Source of the DNA: Paenibacillus alginolyticus DSM 5050 = NBRC 15375
GTDB taxonomy: Bacteria > Bacillota > Bacilli > Paenibacillales > NBRC-103111
Length of the DNA stretch: 64,000 nt
Direction: 5' to 3'
NCBI RefSeq assembly: GCF_000422905.1
Contig: NZ_AUGY01000033.1
Location: 17,184-81,183, forward strand
Below are positions 7,716-15,159 of the stretch, one piece after another. The notes under the pieces are model-generated. The model saw only the letters and a list, made by a program, of their open reading frames with translations. It did not search any database and was not told the origin of the DNA. Both the position numbers and the translations under genes were made by a program. How positions within the stretch are numbered: the first letter of the stretch is position 1; each line of letters opens with the position of its first letter.

Positions 7716-9452
7716 ATGAAAAGTCTGCTTAAATTTATTACTTGCGGAAGTGTAGACGACGGAAAATCCACCTTAATCGGACATATGCTATATGAGGCCA
7801 AGCTATTATTCGCCGACCAAGAAAGAGCGTTAGAGCTGGATAGCAGACTGGGCAGCCGCGGCGGCAAAATTGACTATTCCTTGCTTCTAGATGGGTTACT
7901 GGCGGAGCGTGAACAAGGGATTACCATTGATGTGGCTTATCGGTATTTTACGACGGACAACCGTTCGTTCATCGTAGCGGATACACCCGGACACGAAGAA
8001 TATACCCGTAACATGGCCGTAGGCGCATCTTTTGCAGATCTGGCTATCATTCTTGTGGACGCGAAAAAAGGGGTTATTACTCAAACCAAGCGCCACACTC
8101 GGATTTGCGCACTTATGGGCATTAAACATCTTGTTTTAGCTGTGAATAAAATGGATTTAGTGAATTTTGATCCTAAGATATTTGATGCGATCAAACAAGA
8201 ATTCTTGCAATTGACCGCTGAGTTTCACTTTGAAAGCATTCAGGTGATCCCTGTCTCTGCAACAGAAGGGGATAACATTACGAAAAAATCGCCAAATACC
8301 GCTTGGTACGAAGGCCTTGCTTTGCTGCCGTATTTGGAAAATGTGGACGTTCATCAGAACGACAATGCGAAGCAATTTATGATGCCGATTCAACGTGTAT
8401 GCCGTCCGGACCATACGTTTCGCGGCTTCCAAGGGCAGATCGAGGGTGGGCGTATCGCGGTTGGCGATGAGCTGACAACGCTGCCTAGTCATGAGAAGGC
8501 GAAAGTTAAACGGATTCTCGTGGGAGACCAAGATCGGGATTACGCCTATGCTGGGCAGCCCGTAACGATTCAATTGGATCGGGAAGTCGACGTTTCGCGG
8601 GGCTGTGTATTCACGAAGGATAGTCAAATTCAAGAAGCGGACAGTTTTAACGCCACGATCCTTTGGATGGACGATTCCGTACTGACGCCAGGTAAAAACT
8701 ATCTGGTCAAAGTAGGTACGAAAGTACTGCCAGGTACCGTAACGGCCATTACGCATAAAATCGAAATTAATACTGGAAAAACGGTTCCAACCGATCATAT
8801 TGTCAAAAATGAATTGGCAAAATGTGAGTTTTCTTTATCAGACAAAATCGTTATTGATTCTTTTGAACAAAATAAAAGCATTGGCGGATTTATTCTGATC
8901 GATCGTGTCACCAATATGACATCCGCTTGCGGAGTGATCGAGCAAACCCTTCAAGGCTCAGATAAAGTTGTACAGTTAGATACGGAAATCACCAGAGAAG
9001 TTCGTGCTCAGCAAAAAGGTCAAAATCCTTTGACCCTTTGGTTCACGGGTTCGGTTTCAGATCAATCGGCCCTTGCGAAGGAAGTTGAAAAACGTTTGGT
9101 ATCGACAGGTCATCACACCATGTTACTCAAGAATGGCCAAGGTGAATCGTTGCAGCGATTAGCAGAGGTTGCCAAATTGATGAACGATGCTGGACTGATT
9201 GCATTGGTATCGAATGATTCCCCGATCGAAAACGACCAGGCCGCGCGTGACATCATTGGCCAAGAATTTGTTGAAGTTTATGTAAACAGAACGGTTGCAG
9301 GCAGTTCGAGCACAAATACTACACCTGGGAACCCGGAAATCGTAATCGATACAAGCAAGTTTTCAATCGAAGAAGCTGCAAATTATGTAGTGAAACGAAT
9401 TATCAAATATTTAATCAATGAGAGTAGTCGTGGACAATTCCTTAATTTCTAA
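7716..9452 (+). CDS. cysN: Sulfate adenylyltransferase subunit 1 (CysN) with decayed APS-kinase-like tail
   Basis: Regulatory GTPase subunit of ATP sulfurylase, 578 residues. The ATG at 7716 is one base after the cysD stop, with GGGAGG upstream. The GTPase motifs are intact: GSVDDGKST, DTPGHEEYTRNM and NKMD, followed by EF-Tu-like beta-barrel domains to ~435. The last ~140 residues align with an APS kinase (LWFTG at the start, LAEVAKLMNDAGLIAL, GQEFVEVYVNRT, PGNPEIVIDTS). However, the kinase P-loop GxSGxGKS has become GSVSDQSA, the DGDNVR substrate motif is gone, and the central FR-containing loop is shortened. That tail should not phosphorylate APS. A functional cysC is not in the window. 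Confidence 0.93.
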   Translation: MKSLLKFITCGSVDDGKSTLIGHMLYEAKLLFADQERALELDSRLGSRGGKIDYSLLLDGLLAEREQGITIDVAYRYFTTDNRSFIVADTPGHEEYTRNMAVGASFADLAIILVDAKKGVITQTKRHTRICALMGIKHLVLAVNKMDLVNFDPKIFDAIKQEFLQLTAEFHFESIQVIPVSATEGDNITKKSPNTAWYEGLALLPYLENVDVHQNDNAKQFMMPIQRVCRPDHTFRGFQGQIEGGRIAVGDELTTLPSHEKAKVKRILVGDQDRDYAYAGQPVTIQLDREVDVSRGCVFTKDSQIQEADSFNATILWMDDSVLTPGKNYLVKVGTKVLPGTVTAITHKIEINTGKTVPTDHIVKNELAKCEFSLSDKIVIDSFEQNKSIGGFILIDRVTNMTSACGVIEQTLQGSDKVVQLDTEITREVRAQQKGQNPLTLWFTGSVSDQSALAKEVEKRLVSTGHHTMLLKNGQGESLQRLAEVAKLMNDAGLIALVSNDSPIENDQAARDIIGQEFVEVYVNRTVAGSSSTNTTPGNPEIVIDTSKFSIEEAANYVVKRIIKYLINESSRGQFLNF

Positions 9453-9496
9453 TACTTAAATAAATCGACGCAACGAAATAGTCTTTGAAAAATAGT

Positions 9497-9537
9497 ATCC
9501 CTACATCACCGTGAATGGTGATGTAGGGATTTTTTTC
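9497..9537 (+). terminator. Strong terminator of cysDN
   Basis: A perfect 14-base-pair stem (ATCCCTACATCACC with GGTGATGTAGGGAT), a 6-base loop and seven T. Confidence 0.92.
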
Positions 9538-9566
9538 TTGTGTCCGCGGCATGGGGCACCTGTTAA

Positions 9567-9689
9567 GACTCTATTGGTGTGAAAATTGGTGTTAAGTTGG
9601 TGAAAAAACCTCTCCTTGTTAGCGAAGTCTTTGGCGCAAAAGTAGGCTGGGACGAGAAGGAACGCATGGTTATTATTGATAAACAATAA
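9567..9689 (+). pseudogene. Remnant of a copper-amine-oxidase-N-like stalk domain
   Basis: A 40-codon open segment ending in TAA encodes LLVSEVFGAKVGWDEKERM followed by VIIDKQ. This is the typical C-terminal strand of the Cu_amine_oxidN1 (stalk) repeat found on many Paenibacillus surface proteins. It has no start codon or ribosome binding site, and a stop lies just upstream at 9564. It is probably the tail of a lost gene. Confidence 0.55.
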
Positions 9690-9718
9690 GAATTTAAAGA
9701 TCGCATTATAGAGGTCGT

Positions 9719-9761
9719 AAAGCTAAAGCCATCCTAATAAGAATGGCTTTAGCTTTTATTT
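9719..9761 (+). terminator. Terminator behind the stalk-domain remnant
   Basis: AAAGCTAAAGCCAT pairs perfectly with ATGGCTTTAGCTTT around a 10-base loop, followed by TATTTTG. Its position right after the remnant supports the idea that a gene once ended there. Confidence 0.85.
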
Positions 9762-9815
9762 TGTCGATAGTAATGTAAAGGTAGCAATCACAATCACAGT
9801 CTAATTATTGTTCCT

Positions 9816-9834
9816 TGTGATATAATGGTAATAT
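9816..9834 (+). promoter_or_regulatory. Extended -10 promoter of the Fic gene
   Basis: TATAAT at 9821-9826 with upstream TG (TGA-TATAAT), 28 bases before the ATG. The block is nearly identical to that in front of the antitoxin at 5136-5154. Confidence 0.55.
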
Positions 9835-9853
9835 TGTGATGGGGAGGGGTATT

Positions 9854-10594
9854 ATGGATTTTGTTAAAATAGATCATTTAAAAAGAGAACTGGATGATCT
9901 CAGACCTTTACCATCCGCGGCTGTAAGGAACTTAGATGAGGTTTATCGCGTTGAGTGGACATACAACTCAAATGCAATCGAAGGTAATACGTTAACTCTA
10001 CTAGAAACCAAATTAGTCTTAGAAGAAGGACTAACCATAGGTGGCAAAAAGCTACGTGAACACTTCGAAGTTATCAATCATTCGGAAGCAATCAACTACG
10101 TTCAGGATGTTGCAACTCGGAACATTGAACTTACAGAATATGTAATAAAGTCAGTTCATCAACTCGTTCTTAAAAACATTGACGATGAAAACGCAGGGCG
10201 ATATCGGATGATTAATGTTATGATATCAGGCTCACAGCATACCCCACCGCATTTTACAGTAGTTCCTGAGCAAATGGAAAAGCTAGTTCAGTGGTATCAT
10301 GAACAAAAAGATAAACTACATCCAGTTGAACTAGCCGCGCAGTTCCATTTCCACTTCGTATACATTCATCCTTTTTCTGATGGGAATGGGCATACAGCAC
10401 GACTATTAATGAATTTATTTTTAATGGCATACGGATTTCCGCCTGCAATTGTAAAAGCTGAAAATGATGCAAGACTGAAATATTATGTGACTTTAGAAAC
10501 AGCAAGTATAGGCAATGATCTAGGGCCATTCGTAGAACTAATTGCCGGATGTGTAGAGGATAGTTTGCAAAGATATATTGGAGCTGTAAAGTGA
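9854..10594 (+). CDS. Fic family protein (class II-like AMPylase)
   Basis: A 246-residue Fic-fold protein; the family transfers AMP, or more rarely other groups, from a nucleotide to target hydroxyls. The ATG at 9854 is placed by GGGGAGGGG at 9841-9849; GTG and ATG codons just upstream precede that site. The catalytic loop HPFSDGNGHTAR starts at H172; position 9 is His where Arg or Lys is more common. An N-terminal helix carries S39-NAI-E43-G, matching the [S/T]xxxE[G/N] inhibitory motif of self-inhibited Fic proteins, so the enzyme is probably held inactive in cis. It is a single-gene unit with its own promoter; targets are unknown. Confidence 0.88.
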   Translation: MDFVKIDHLKRELDDLRPLPSAAVRNLDEVYRVEWTYNSNAIEGNTLTLLETKLVLEEGLTIGGKKLREHFEVINHSEAINYVQDVATRNIELTEYVIKSVHQLVLKNIDDENAGRYRMINVMISGSQHTPPHFTVVPEQMEKLVQWYHEQKDKLHPVELAAQFHFHFVYIHPFSDGNGHTARLLMNLFLMAYGFPPAIVKAENDARLKYYVTLETASIGNDLGPFVELIAGCVEDSLQRYIGAVK

Positions 10595-10737
10595 CTTCGG
10601 TTAACCCTGTCTTTATTATGGATGGGGTTATTTGGTTTCTATGCGGGTTGTTTCGTTTGAATAATGAACTAAAAGATGCTATTTTGTGATTACGATTATG
10701 TACAATTAAAATCCTTCGGAAAAGAGAGCCAAACGCG

Positions 10738-11049
10738 ATGAACAAAATAATCAGGTCGAAAGTAGAAGCCGAGCTTCAAGCCTTCGTCGGGACTGACGCT
10801 TATATCCACAGCGAAGCGACTTCATTTGTCTTCGTTCGCAATTTCAAGGTCAAGGTTACCCATGCCTTTATAGCGGGGGAAGGCCCTTTTCGTGCCGCTC
10901 TACGATTCGATGGGCATGGCTGGCTGCGAATGGAGGCACTCACGCATTATGAGGTAGATGGGAATGGTCGTCTTTTGCTGGCCGGCTATGATGACAGAGG
11001 TCGGATGAATGTTGCTCTGCACTTGGGAAAGGAGCCGTTTCCAGAATGA
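10738..11049 (+). CDS. yojF: YojF-like protein (DUF1806)
   Basis: A 103-residue protein beginning at ATG 10738 behind a weak GGAAAAGAGAG site. It resembles the DUF1806/YojF family, small beta-rich proteins of unknown biochemical role. In Bacillus subtilis yojF lies directly before yojG (bshB2); the same order is kept here, and the ATGA overlap with the next gene indicates coupled translation. This suggests a supporting role in bacillithiol metabolism, but that is inference from context. Confidence 0.75.
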   Translation: MNKIIRSKVEAELQAFVGTDAYIHSEATSFVFVRNFKVKVTHAFIAGEGPFRAALRFDGHGWLRMEALTHYEVDGNGRLLLAGYDDRGRMNVALHLGKEPFPE

Positions 11050-11750
11050 ACAATATCGATAAAGCCAAAAAGCTGCTTGCGGTGTTTGCCCATCCTGACG
11101 ATGAGTCGTTTATTTGTGGAGGTACTCTCGCCAAATACGCCAGTGAGGGGGTCGACATTACGTTGGTGAGCGCCACGCGGGGTGAAATGGGACGACGCAT
11201 GGGCAATCCGCCCTATCTCAACCGGGAATCGATGGCGGCTGCCCGTGAAATGGAACTACGGCAAGCCTGCGAGAGCCTGGGCATCCAGCAGCTCCTATTT
11301 TTGGATATCCGCGACAAAACAGTGGAGTTTGCCGATGAGGATAGCCTGACAGCACGGATTGCGGCTCTCATTAATGAAGTGGATCCCGATGTCGTGCTTA
11401 CGTTTCACGAAACGCTGGGTGGACACCCAGATCATTGCGCAATTGGAAAAGCGACGACGGCCGCGTTTCAACGAATAGGACATCGGGGCGCTTTATATTT
11501 CATTACGTTCGGCGACGCGATGGAGCGTCCGGAGCGGTTCGGGTATTCCCGTAAGGATGTCATCAAAATCGACGTGCTTGCACATCTGAAAGCAAAGCTA
11601 GCCGCGTTTCGGGCCCACCGATGCCAGACTGAAATCGACGAATGGGTATGGCTGCCCGACCAAGAGGCGCTGGCGAGATTCGGTAGATATGAATACTTTT
11701 TGAAGGCGGATAGGGAGGCTCCGGCGCGGGCTCTTGATGATTTGTTTTAG
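11046..11750 (+). CDS. bshB2: Bacillithiol biosynthesis deacetylase BshB2
   Basis: A zinc-dependent LmbE-like deacetylase of 234 residues that removes acetate from GlcNAc-malate, the second step of bacillithiol synthesis; it may also act as a bacillithiol-conjugate amidase. The metal and catalytic motif AHPDDESF lies near residue 15, and the second metal motif GGHPDHCAIG is near residue 125. The start codon overlaps the yojF stop. BshB2 is one of two paralogous deacetylases in Bacillus; bshA and bshC are not in this window. Confidence 0.88.
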   Translation: MNNIDKAKKLLAVFAHPDDESFICGGTLAKYASEGVDITLVSATRGEMGRRMGNPPYLNRESMAAAREMELRQACESLGIQQLLFLDIRDKTVEFADEDSLTARIAALINEVDPDVVLTFHETLGGHPDHCAIGKATTAAFQRIGHRGALYFITFGDAMERPERFGYSRKDVIKIDVLAHLKAKLAAFRAHRCQTEIDEWVWLPDQEALARFGRYEYFLKADREAPARALDDLF

Positions 11751-11763
11751 CGTCTGTCTCGGA

Positions 11764-12924
11764 TCACATGGGTGTCTCGGCTAAAGCGGTTTTAGCCAAG
11801 GTTTGAAGCACTGTACTATCCATTGGCGGATTGTGCAGGCCTGCACGAACATCGCGGTAATACCGTTCCAAAGGCCGATTGCGGGACAAACTCGCGGCAC
11901 CGACAATTCTCATCGCCAAGTCCACGATTTTGATGGCGTTGTTGGTGGCAACATACTTGGCCAAGCCGAGCTCAGGTTTCAAAGCGGGTCGGTCTTCCTT
12001 CTCACGATCCCAGCGATCCGCCGCCGCATAAAGGAGCGAGCGTGCGGTTCGCAATTCGATTTCCATCTCTCCGATCGAATGCTGGACGGAAGGGAGTGCG
12101 GCGATCGGTTCGTTCATATGGTTGGGGCGATAGGAGCGGGCAAATTCAAGGGCGTAATCACGTGCCGCCATGGCAATGCCCATGTAACAGGCCGGAATAT
12201 GCAGAAGCCAGCCGCCCCCGTCATCCATGCCTTTTCCGGAGAGCCTCATGTCTTTGTCTACAAAAACGCCATCCAACACCACATCGTGACTTCCGGTCGC
12301 GCGCATCCCGAGTGTATCCCAGGTTTCCACCAAGGTCACCCGGTCCGTCCGATGAATCAGGAAGTCGTCTGTACAGTCTTCATCCGGGATATACGCCGAT
12401 ACTACAAAACGATCGAGGATAGGGGAAAGCGTGCTAAACGTTTTGCGTCCCGTAATCCGCCATCCGCCGTCTGTAGGTACTGCCGTCGTTTCGGGCTTTC
12501 CGCCACGGCTGGGACTGCCGGAGGCTGCTTCGCTAGCAAAGGTGTTGATCATCGTCCCGTCGCTCACGACGGAACGGCACAAATCGGCAAAAATGGCCTC
12601 CGGCCATTTCCGGGTTGTCCGGAGATGAAGGATCTGACCGACATGCCAGCCAACGGCCAATGCGGTTGATCCATCCCCGTAAGCGAGCCTCTCCTGCAGC
12701 ATGACGAGGGCGTAAAGGGAGAGTCCATTCCCGCCGAATTCTTGAGGGACGGTTAGCTTTAAGTACCCGGCCTCACGCAGGTCTGCGAAATTCTCAAAAG
12801 GAAACGATCCCTCTTGGTCATGCTTCGCGGCCCTCCCCGCAAAATGGGCAGCCAGCTCCTCTGTTTTTCTGGCCCAAGCCCGCTCTTCCTCGCTGCGTAT
12901 ATATTGATCAATGACTCGATTCAT
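11764..12924 (-). CDS. Acyl-CoA dehydrogenase-fold flavoprotein
   Basis: A 386-residue protein with the acyl-CoA dehydrogenase fold. The N-terminal helical domain carries LTVPQEFGGNGLS, the middle domain TFASEAASGSPSRGG and the flavin-site strand ITGRKTFSTLSPILD, and the C-terminal helices end with RDVRAGLHNPPMD. That C-terminal motif resembles group D flavin monooxygenases such as DszC or HsaA (RDxRxxxxHDP) more than true dehydrogenases with a catalytic Glu, so it may be an FMNH2-dependent oxygenase needing a separate reductase. Minus-strand ATG at 12924 follows an AAAGGAGTG site. It is a single gene convergent with bshB2; the substrate is unknown. Confidence 0.75.
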   Translation of the reverse strand: MNRVIDQYIRSEEERAWARKTEELAAHFAGRAAKHDQEGSFPFENFADLREAGYLKLTVPQEFGGNGLSLYALVMLQERLAYGDGSTALAVGWHVGQILHLRTTRKWPEAIFADLCRSVVSDGTMINTFASEAASGSPSRGGKPETTAVPTDGGWRITGRKTFSTLSPILDRFVVSAYIPDEDCTDDFLIHRTDRVTLVETWDTLGMRATGSHDVVLDGVFVDKDMRLSGKGMDDGGGWLLHIPACYMGIAMAARDYALEFARSYRPNHMNEPIAALPSVQHSIGEMEIELRTARSLLYAAADRWDREKEDRPALKPELGLAKYVATNNAIKIVDLAMRIVGAASLSRNRPLERYYRDVRAGLHNPPMDSTVLQTLAKTALAETPM

Positions 12925-13052
12925 CCACTACACACTCCTTTCCTTCTTATTATATCAGCTGGCGTATAGCCGAGTTAAACAGGAAACACAGATAGGGGAT
13001 CTTCAGCTGTTTATTTGGAGCTTCCTTTTTATGAGGAACTTTCATCATACCC

Positions 13053-13096
13053 AAAGAACCCGAACGATTGGTACACAAATCGTTCGGGTTCTTTTG
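13053..13096. terminator. Orphan 16-bp hairpin in a divergent promoter region
   Basis: AAAGAACCCGAACGAT (13053-13068) pairs perfectly with ATCGTTCGGGTTCTTT (13079-13094), with flanking A and T runs that would work as a terminator in either direction. No gene reads into it from either side: the flanking genes are transcribed away from it. The rest of 12925-13240 shows no credible gene. Confidence 0.75.
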
Positions 13097-13166
13097 CGTC
13101 TTAGCGATTTTAAACGGGATAATCCGTTCGAAAGGTGTTTATCCCAAGCGGGAAAAGTTACGCATT

Positions 13167-13195
13167 CACATAACTTCGATATTCCACATATAAAA
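13167..13195 (+). promoter_or_regulatory. Sigma-K-like promoter of tgl
   Basis: AC (13168-13169), 17 bases, then CATATAAAA (13187-13195). This fits the mother-cell sigma-K pattern of AC and CATAnnnTA with one mismatch, about 45 bases before the tgl start. In B. subtilis tgl is sigma-K dependent. Confidence 0.45.
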
Positions 13196-13240
13196 ATAGG
13201 TGAATCACGCTTATAGATCTTTCATAATGAGGAGAAGTCC

Positions 13241-14044
13241 ATGATCTTAATCGAAGGTACCAGCAATGTAGCCTTTGGAGAAGGTACGCTGTCTGAGTCA
13301 GAACTAACCATTTATCAAAAGAAGAAGAACAGCCCTATTGAGTATCGGTATGATTCCGTTGATACCCTGTTGTTTGAACTGTACATGCGAACGCAGATTA
13401 TGGAGTCCGCGAAAGAGCTGAATAAAGCTCGTGTCTATTTTGCAGATTTCAAAAAAACGCTATGTAACCCGATGTATTGGCACTTAACTAATCATGGGAG
13501 GTTCCAGCTGAATAGCGGAGTTGCTCCACAAGATGCGATAAGGGATATATTCACAAATGGCAGCTCTTACGCATTCGAATGCTCAATGGCTGTCATCGTC
13601 GTCTTGTACAAAGCCCTATTAGAATCCATAGATCCTAGACAATTCGATATATTGTTTGCGGACCTTTTATTATTTGATTGGCATTCAAACAGCAAATTGC
13701 ACCTAATCGACCGGACATGTAATGAGGAAGCTGTGGTTGGTGATGTGCTCTATTTTGAGAACCCCGACTTTGTACCTTCGGTACCCTGGTGGAAAGGAGA
13801 AAACGTCGTCCTGATGGAAAACGACCTTTTTTATGGACATGGACATGGCCTCGGAATTACTTCTGGGGAACAAGTCATTAAAGTCCTGAATAACAACAGA
13901 ATGATTGGCAGTACAAAATCAGCATTTCTGTCAGATCGTTATGTTCATCCGGATTTCTCCTGCTTCGCAGAATTTCAGCATCGTTTACGGAAGAAACCCA
14001 TTATTGCGAAAGTAGGAGATTGGATTTATGTTCGAAAAAGCTGA
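13241..14044 (+). CDS. tgl: Protein-glutamine gamma-glutamyltransferase Tgl (spore coat transglutaminase)
   Basis: A 267-residue enzyme that forms epsilon-(gamma-glutamyl)lysine bonds between spore coat proteins in the mother cell. The catalytic cysteine is C114 in AIRDIFTNG..YAFECSMA, matching the B. subtilis YAFEC motif. Other conserved segments are DWHSNSKL, GDVLYFENPDF and GENVVLMENDLFYGHGHGLGI. The ATG at 13241 follows GAGGAGAAG. The next gene encodes a Gln- and His-rich protein under a similar promoter, a plausible substrate. This protein is an independent marker that the host forms spores. Confidence 0.88.
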   Translation: MILIEGTSNVAFGEGTLSESELTIYQKKKNSPIEYRYDSVDTLLFELYMRTQIMESAKELNKARVYFADFKKTLCNPMYWHLTNHGRFQLNSGVAPQDAIRDIFTNGSSYAFECSMAVIVVLYKALLESIDPRQFDILFADLLLFDWHSNSKLHLIDRTCNEEAVVGDVLYFENPDFVPSVPWWKGENVVLMENDLFYGHGHGLGITSGEQVIKVLNNNRMIGSTKSAFLSDRYVHPDFSCFAEFQHRLRKKPIIAKVGDWIYVRKS

Positions 14045-14089
14045 ATTTTTAACAAAACATGGTAAATGTGCCCAATTTATATAGACAAT

Positions 14090-14118
14090 GACCTATTTGC
14101 GAAACCTTGCATATGATG
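14090..14118 (+). promoter_or_regulatory. Sigma-K-like promoter of the His-rich protein gene
   Basis: AC at 14091-14092, 17 bases, then CATATGATG at 14110-14118, 32 bases before the ATG. Same geometry as the candidate in front of tgl. Confidence 0.4.
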
Positions 14119-14149
14119 ACGTATGCCTACTTCAGAAAGGGGAAAGAAA

Positions 14150-14707
14150 ATGACAAATCGTAATTTATCGACGGAGGATAACCTCCCTATTTATCAAGCT
14201 GGAACAAGGACGGAGACCTACCATCCTGCTCAACAAGCTCCGACATTGACGGAGGCCTACCATCCAGTTCAACAAGCTCCGATATTGACAGGAGATAACC
14301 TCCCTATCTATCAGCAGCCTTCAGCAGCACCGGGAGCGCATTATCCAATGCATCCACATCACGAACATGCTCATTATACACATCCTCACCATGCTTACCA
14401 TGCACATCTTCATCACGCCTATAACCAACAACACCATCATGCCTATCATCCCATGCACCATCTTGCGTACCATCCGATGCATCACCACGGTGCCTACTAC
14501 CCACATCATCATTACATGCATCACCATCCTATGCATCACCATCCTATGCATCACCATCCTATGCATCATCATCCTATGCATCATGATCCCATGCATCATC
14601 ATCAACACCATACTCAGCATCCTCACCATACACAACATCACCACCATACCGGGCAAACCCATCATCATCATCACCAACAGCATCATATGCCTTCACAATC
14701 AAACTAA
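14150..14707 (+). CDS. His/Gln-rich repeat protein, candidate spore coat component
   Basis: A 185-residue low-complexity protein; ATG 14150 follows AAAGGGGAAAG. Residues ~1-60 hold two DNLPIYQ motifs and two YHPxQQAPxLT repeats; the rest is His, Pro, Met, Tyr and Gln with five tandem five-residue units of the HHHPM type. There is no lysine and no cysteine. It could therefore serve Tgl only as the glutamine donor and would need a lysine-bearing partner. The His clusters should bind metal ions. There is no signal peptide. Histidine-rich coat proteins exist in Bacillus (for example YeeK), but homology to any named coat protein is not claimed. Placement directly after tgl is the main clue to function. 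Confidence 0.7.
   Translation: MTNRNLSTEDNLPIYQAGTRTETYHPAQQAPTLTEAYHPVQQAPILTGDNLPIYQQPSAAPGAHYPMHPHHEHAHYTHPHHAYHAHLHHAYNQQHHHAYHPMHHLAYHPMHHHGAYYPHHHYMHHHPMHHHPMHHHPMHHHPMHHDPMHHHQHHTQHPHHTQHHHHTGQTHHHHHQQHHMPSQSN
14511..14605 (+). repeat. 15-base tandem repeat inside the His-rich gene
   Basis: Successive units close to CATCACCATCCTATG, about six copies, with synonymous CAC/CAT changes and one GAT variant. The repeat is coding and likely to vary in copy number by slippage. Confidence 0.8.
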
Positions 14708-14796
14708 TGCGTTAACCGACCACCCACTATAAGCAGCCTACTTCAAACTTGTTCATTGACCCGCATACGAGGTGCATGTAAATAAATATTAAAACA

Positions 14797-14828
14797 AAAA
14801 CCTAGAAGCTGTTGCTTCTAGGTTTTCT
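14797..14828 (+). terminator. Terminator of the His-rich protein gene
   Basis: A 13-base-pair stem (AAAACCTAGAAGC with GCTTCTAGGTTTT), loop TGTT, followed by T-rich sequence. Confidence 0.9.
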
Positions 14829-15159
14829 TGCTTTCGCGCGAAACTTCGTAATGCTTGATTAGCACAGTGTGCAGCTCAGGGGCGAGTTAGTGAAGCTGAG
14901 CGCCATTGCTCTAACCCCCAAGAATTGTTATATGAATCTACAAGTTTTGAATCTATCGGCCCTATTTTATCGCGTGATACAATTGAATCAATAAGCCAAA
15001 ACCGACGATGGTTTTGGGTAAAGCGCCTCGTGCTCTTGGACTGAGGCTTTTTTGCCTATTCGGGAAATCCGGCGATTGCTTCGAAGAACGTATACATGCC
15101 TCCGTTACGCTTCGTATACTGAAGATATCCGACTATGTTATAGGGAGTGAATCACCACG
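14829..15159. other. Intergenic region with hairpins and an orphan terminator
   Basis: No coding sequence is convincing. It holds CCAAAACC-GACGAT-GGTTTTGG near 14995-15018, followed at 15025-15053 by GCCTC/GAGGC with six T. A terminator with no gene before it suggests either a short RNA ending near 15053 or an attenuating leader of the histidine kinase gene. No known riboswitch class was recognised. Confidence 0.4.

Noticed and set aside
11803..12669. 288-codon plus-strand frame
   Set aside because: Antisense to the flavoprotein gene, which has clear conserved motifs; the frame shows no domain and no ribosome site.
12911..13216. 101-codon plus-strand frame before tgl
   Set aside because: It runs through a perfect terminator hairpin, has no ribosome site and no recognisable domain.
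14321..14686. Minus-strand frame rich in Met and Val over the His-rich gene
   Set aside because: Same effect: complement of His codons. The plus strand has the ribosome site, promoter and terminator.
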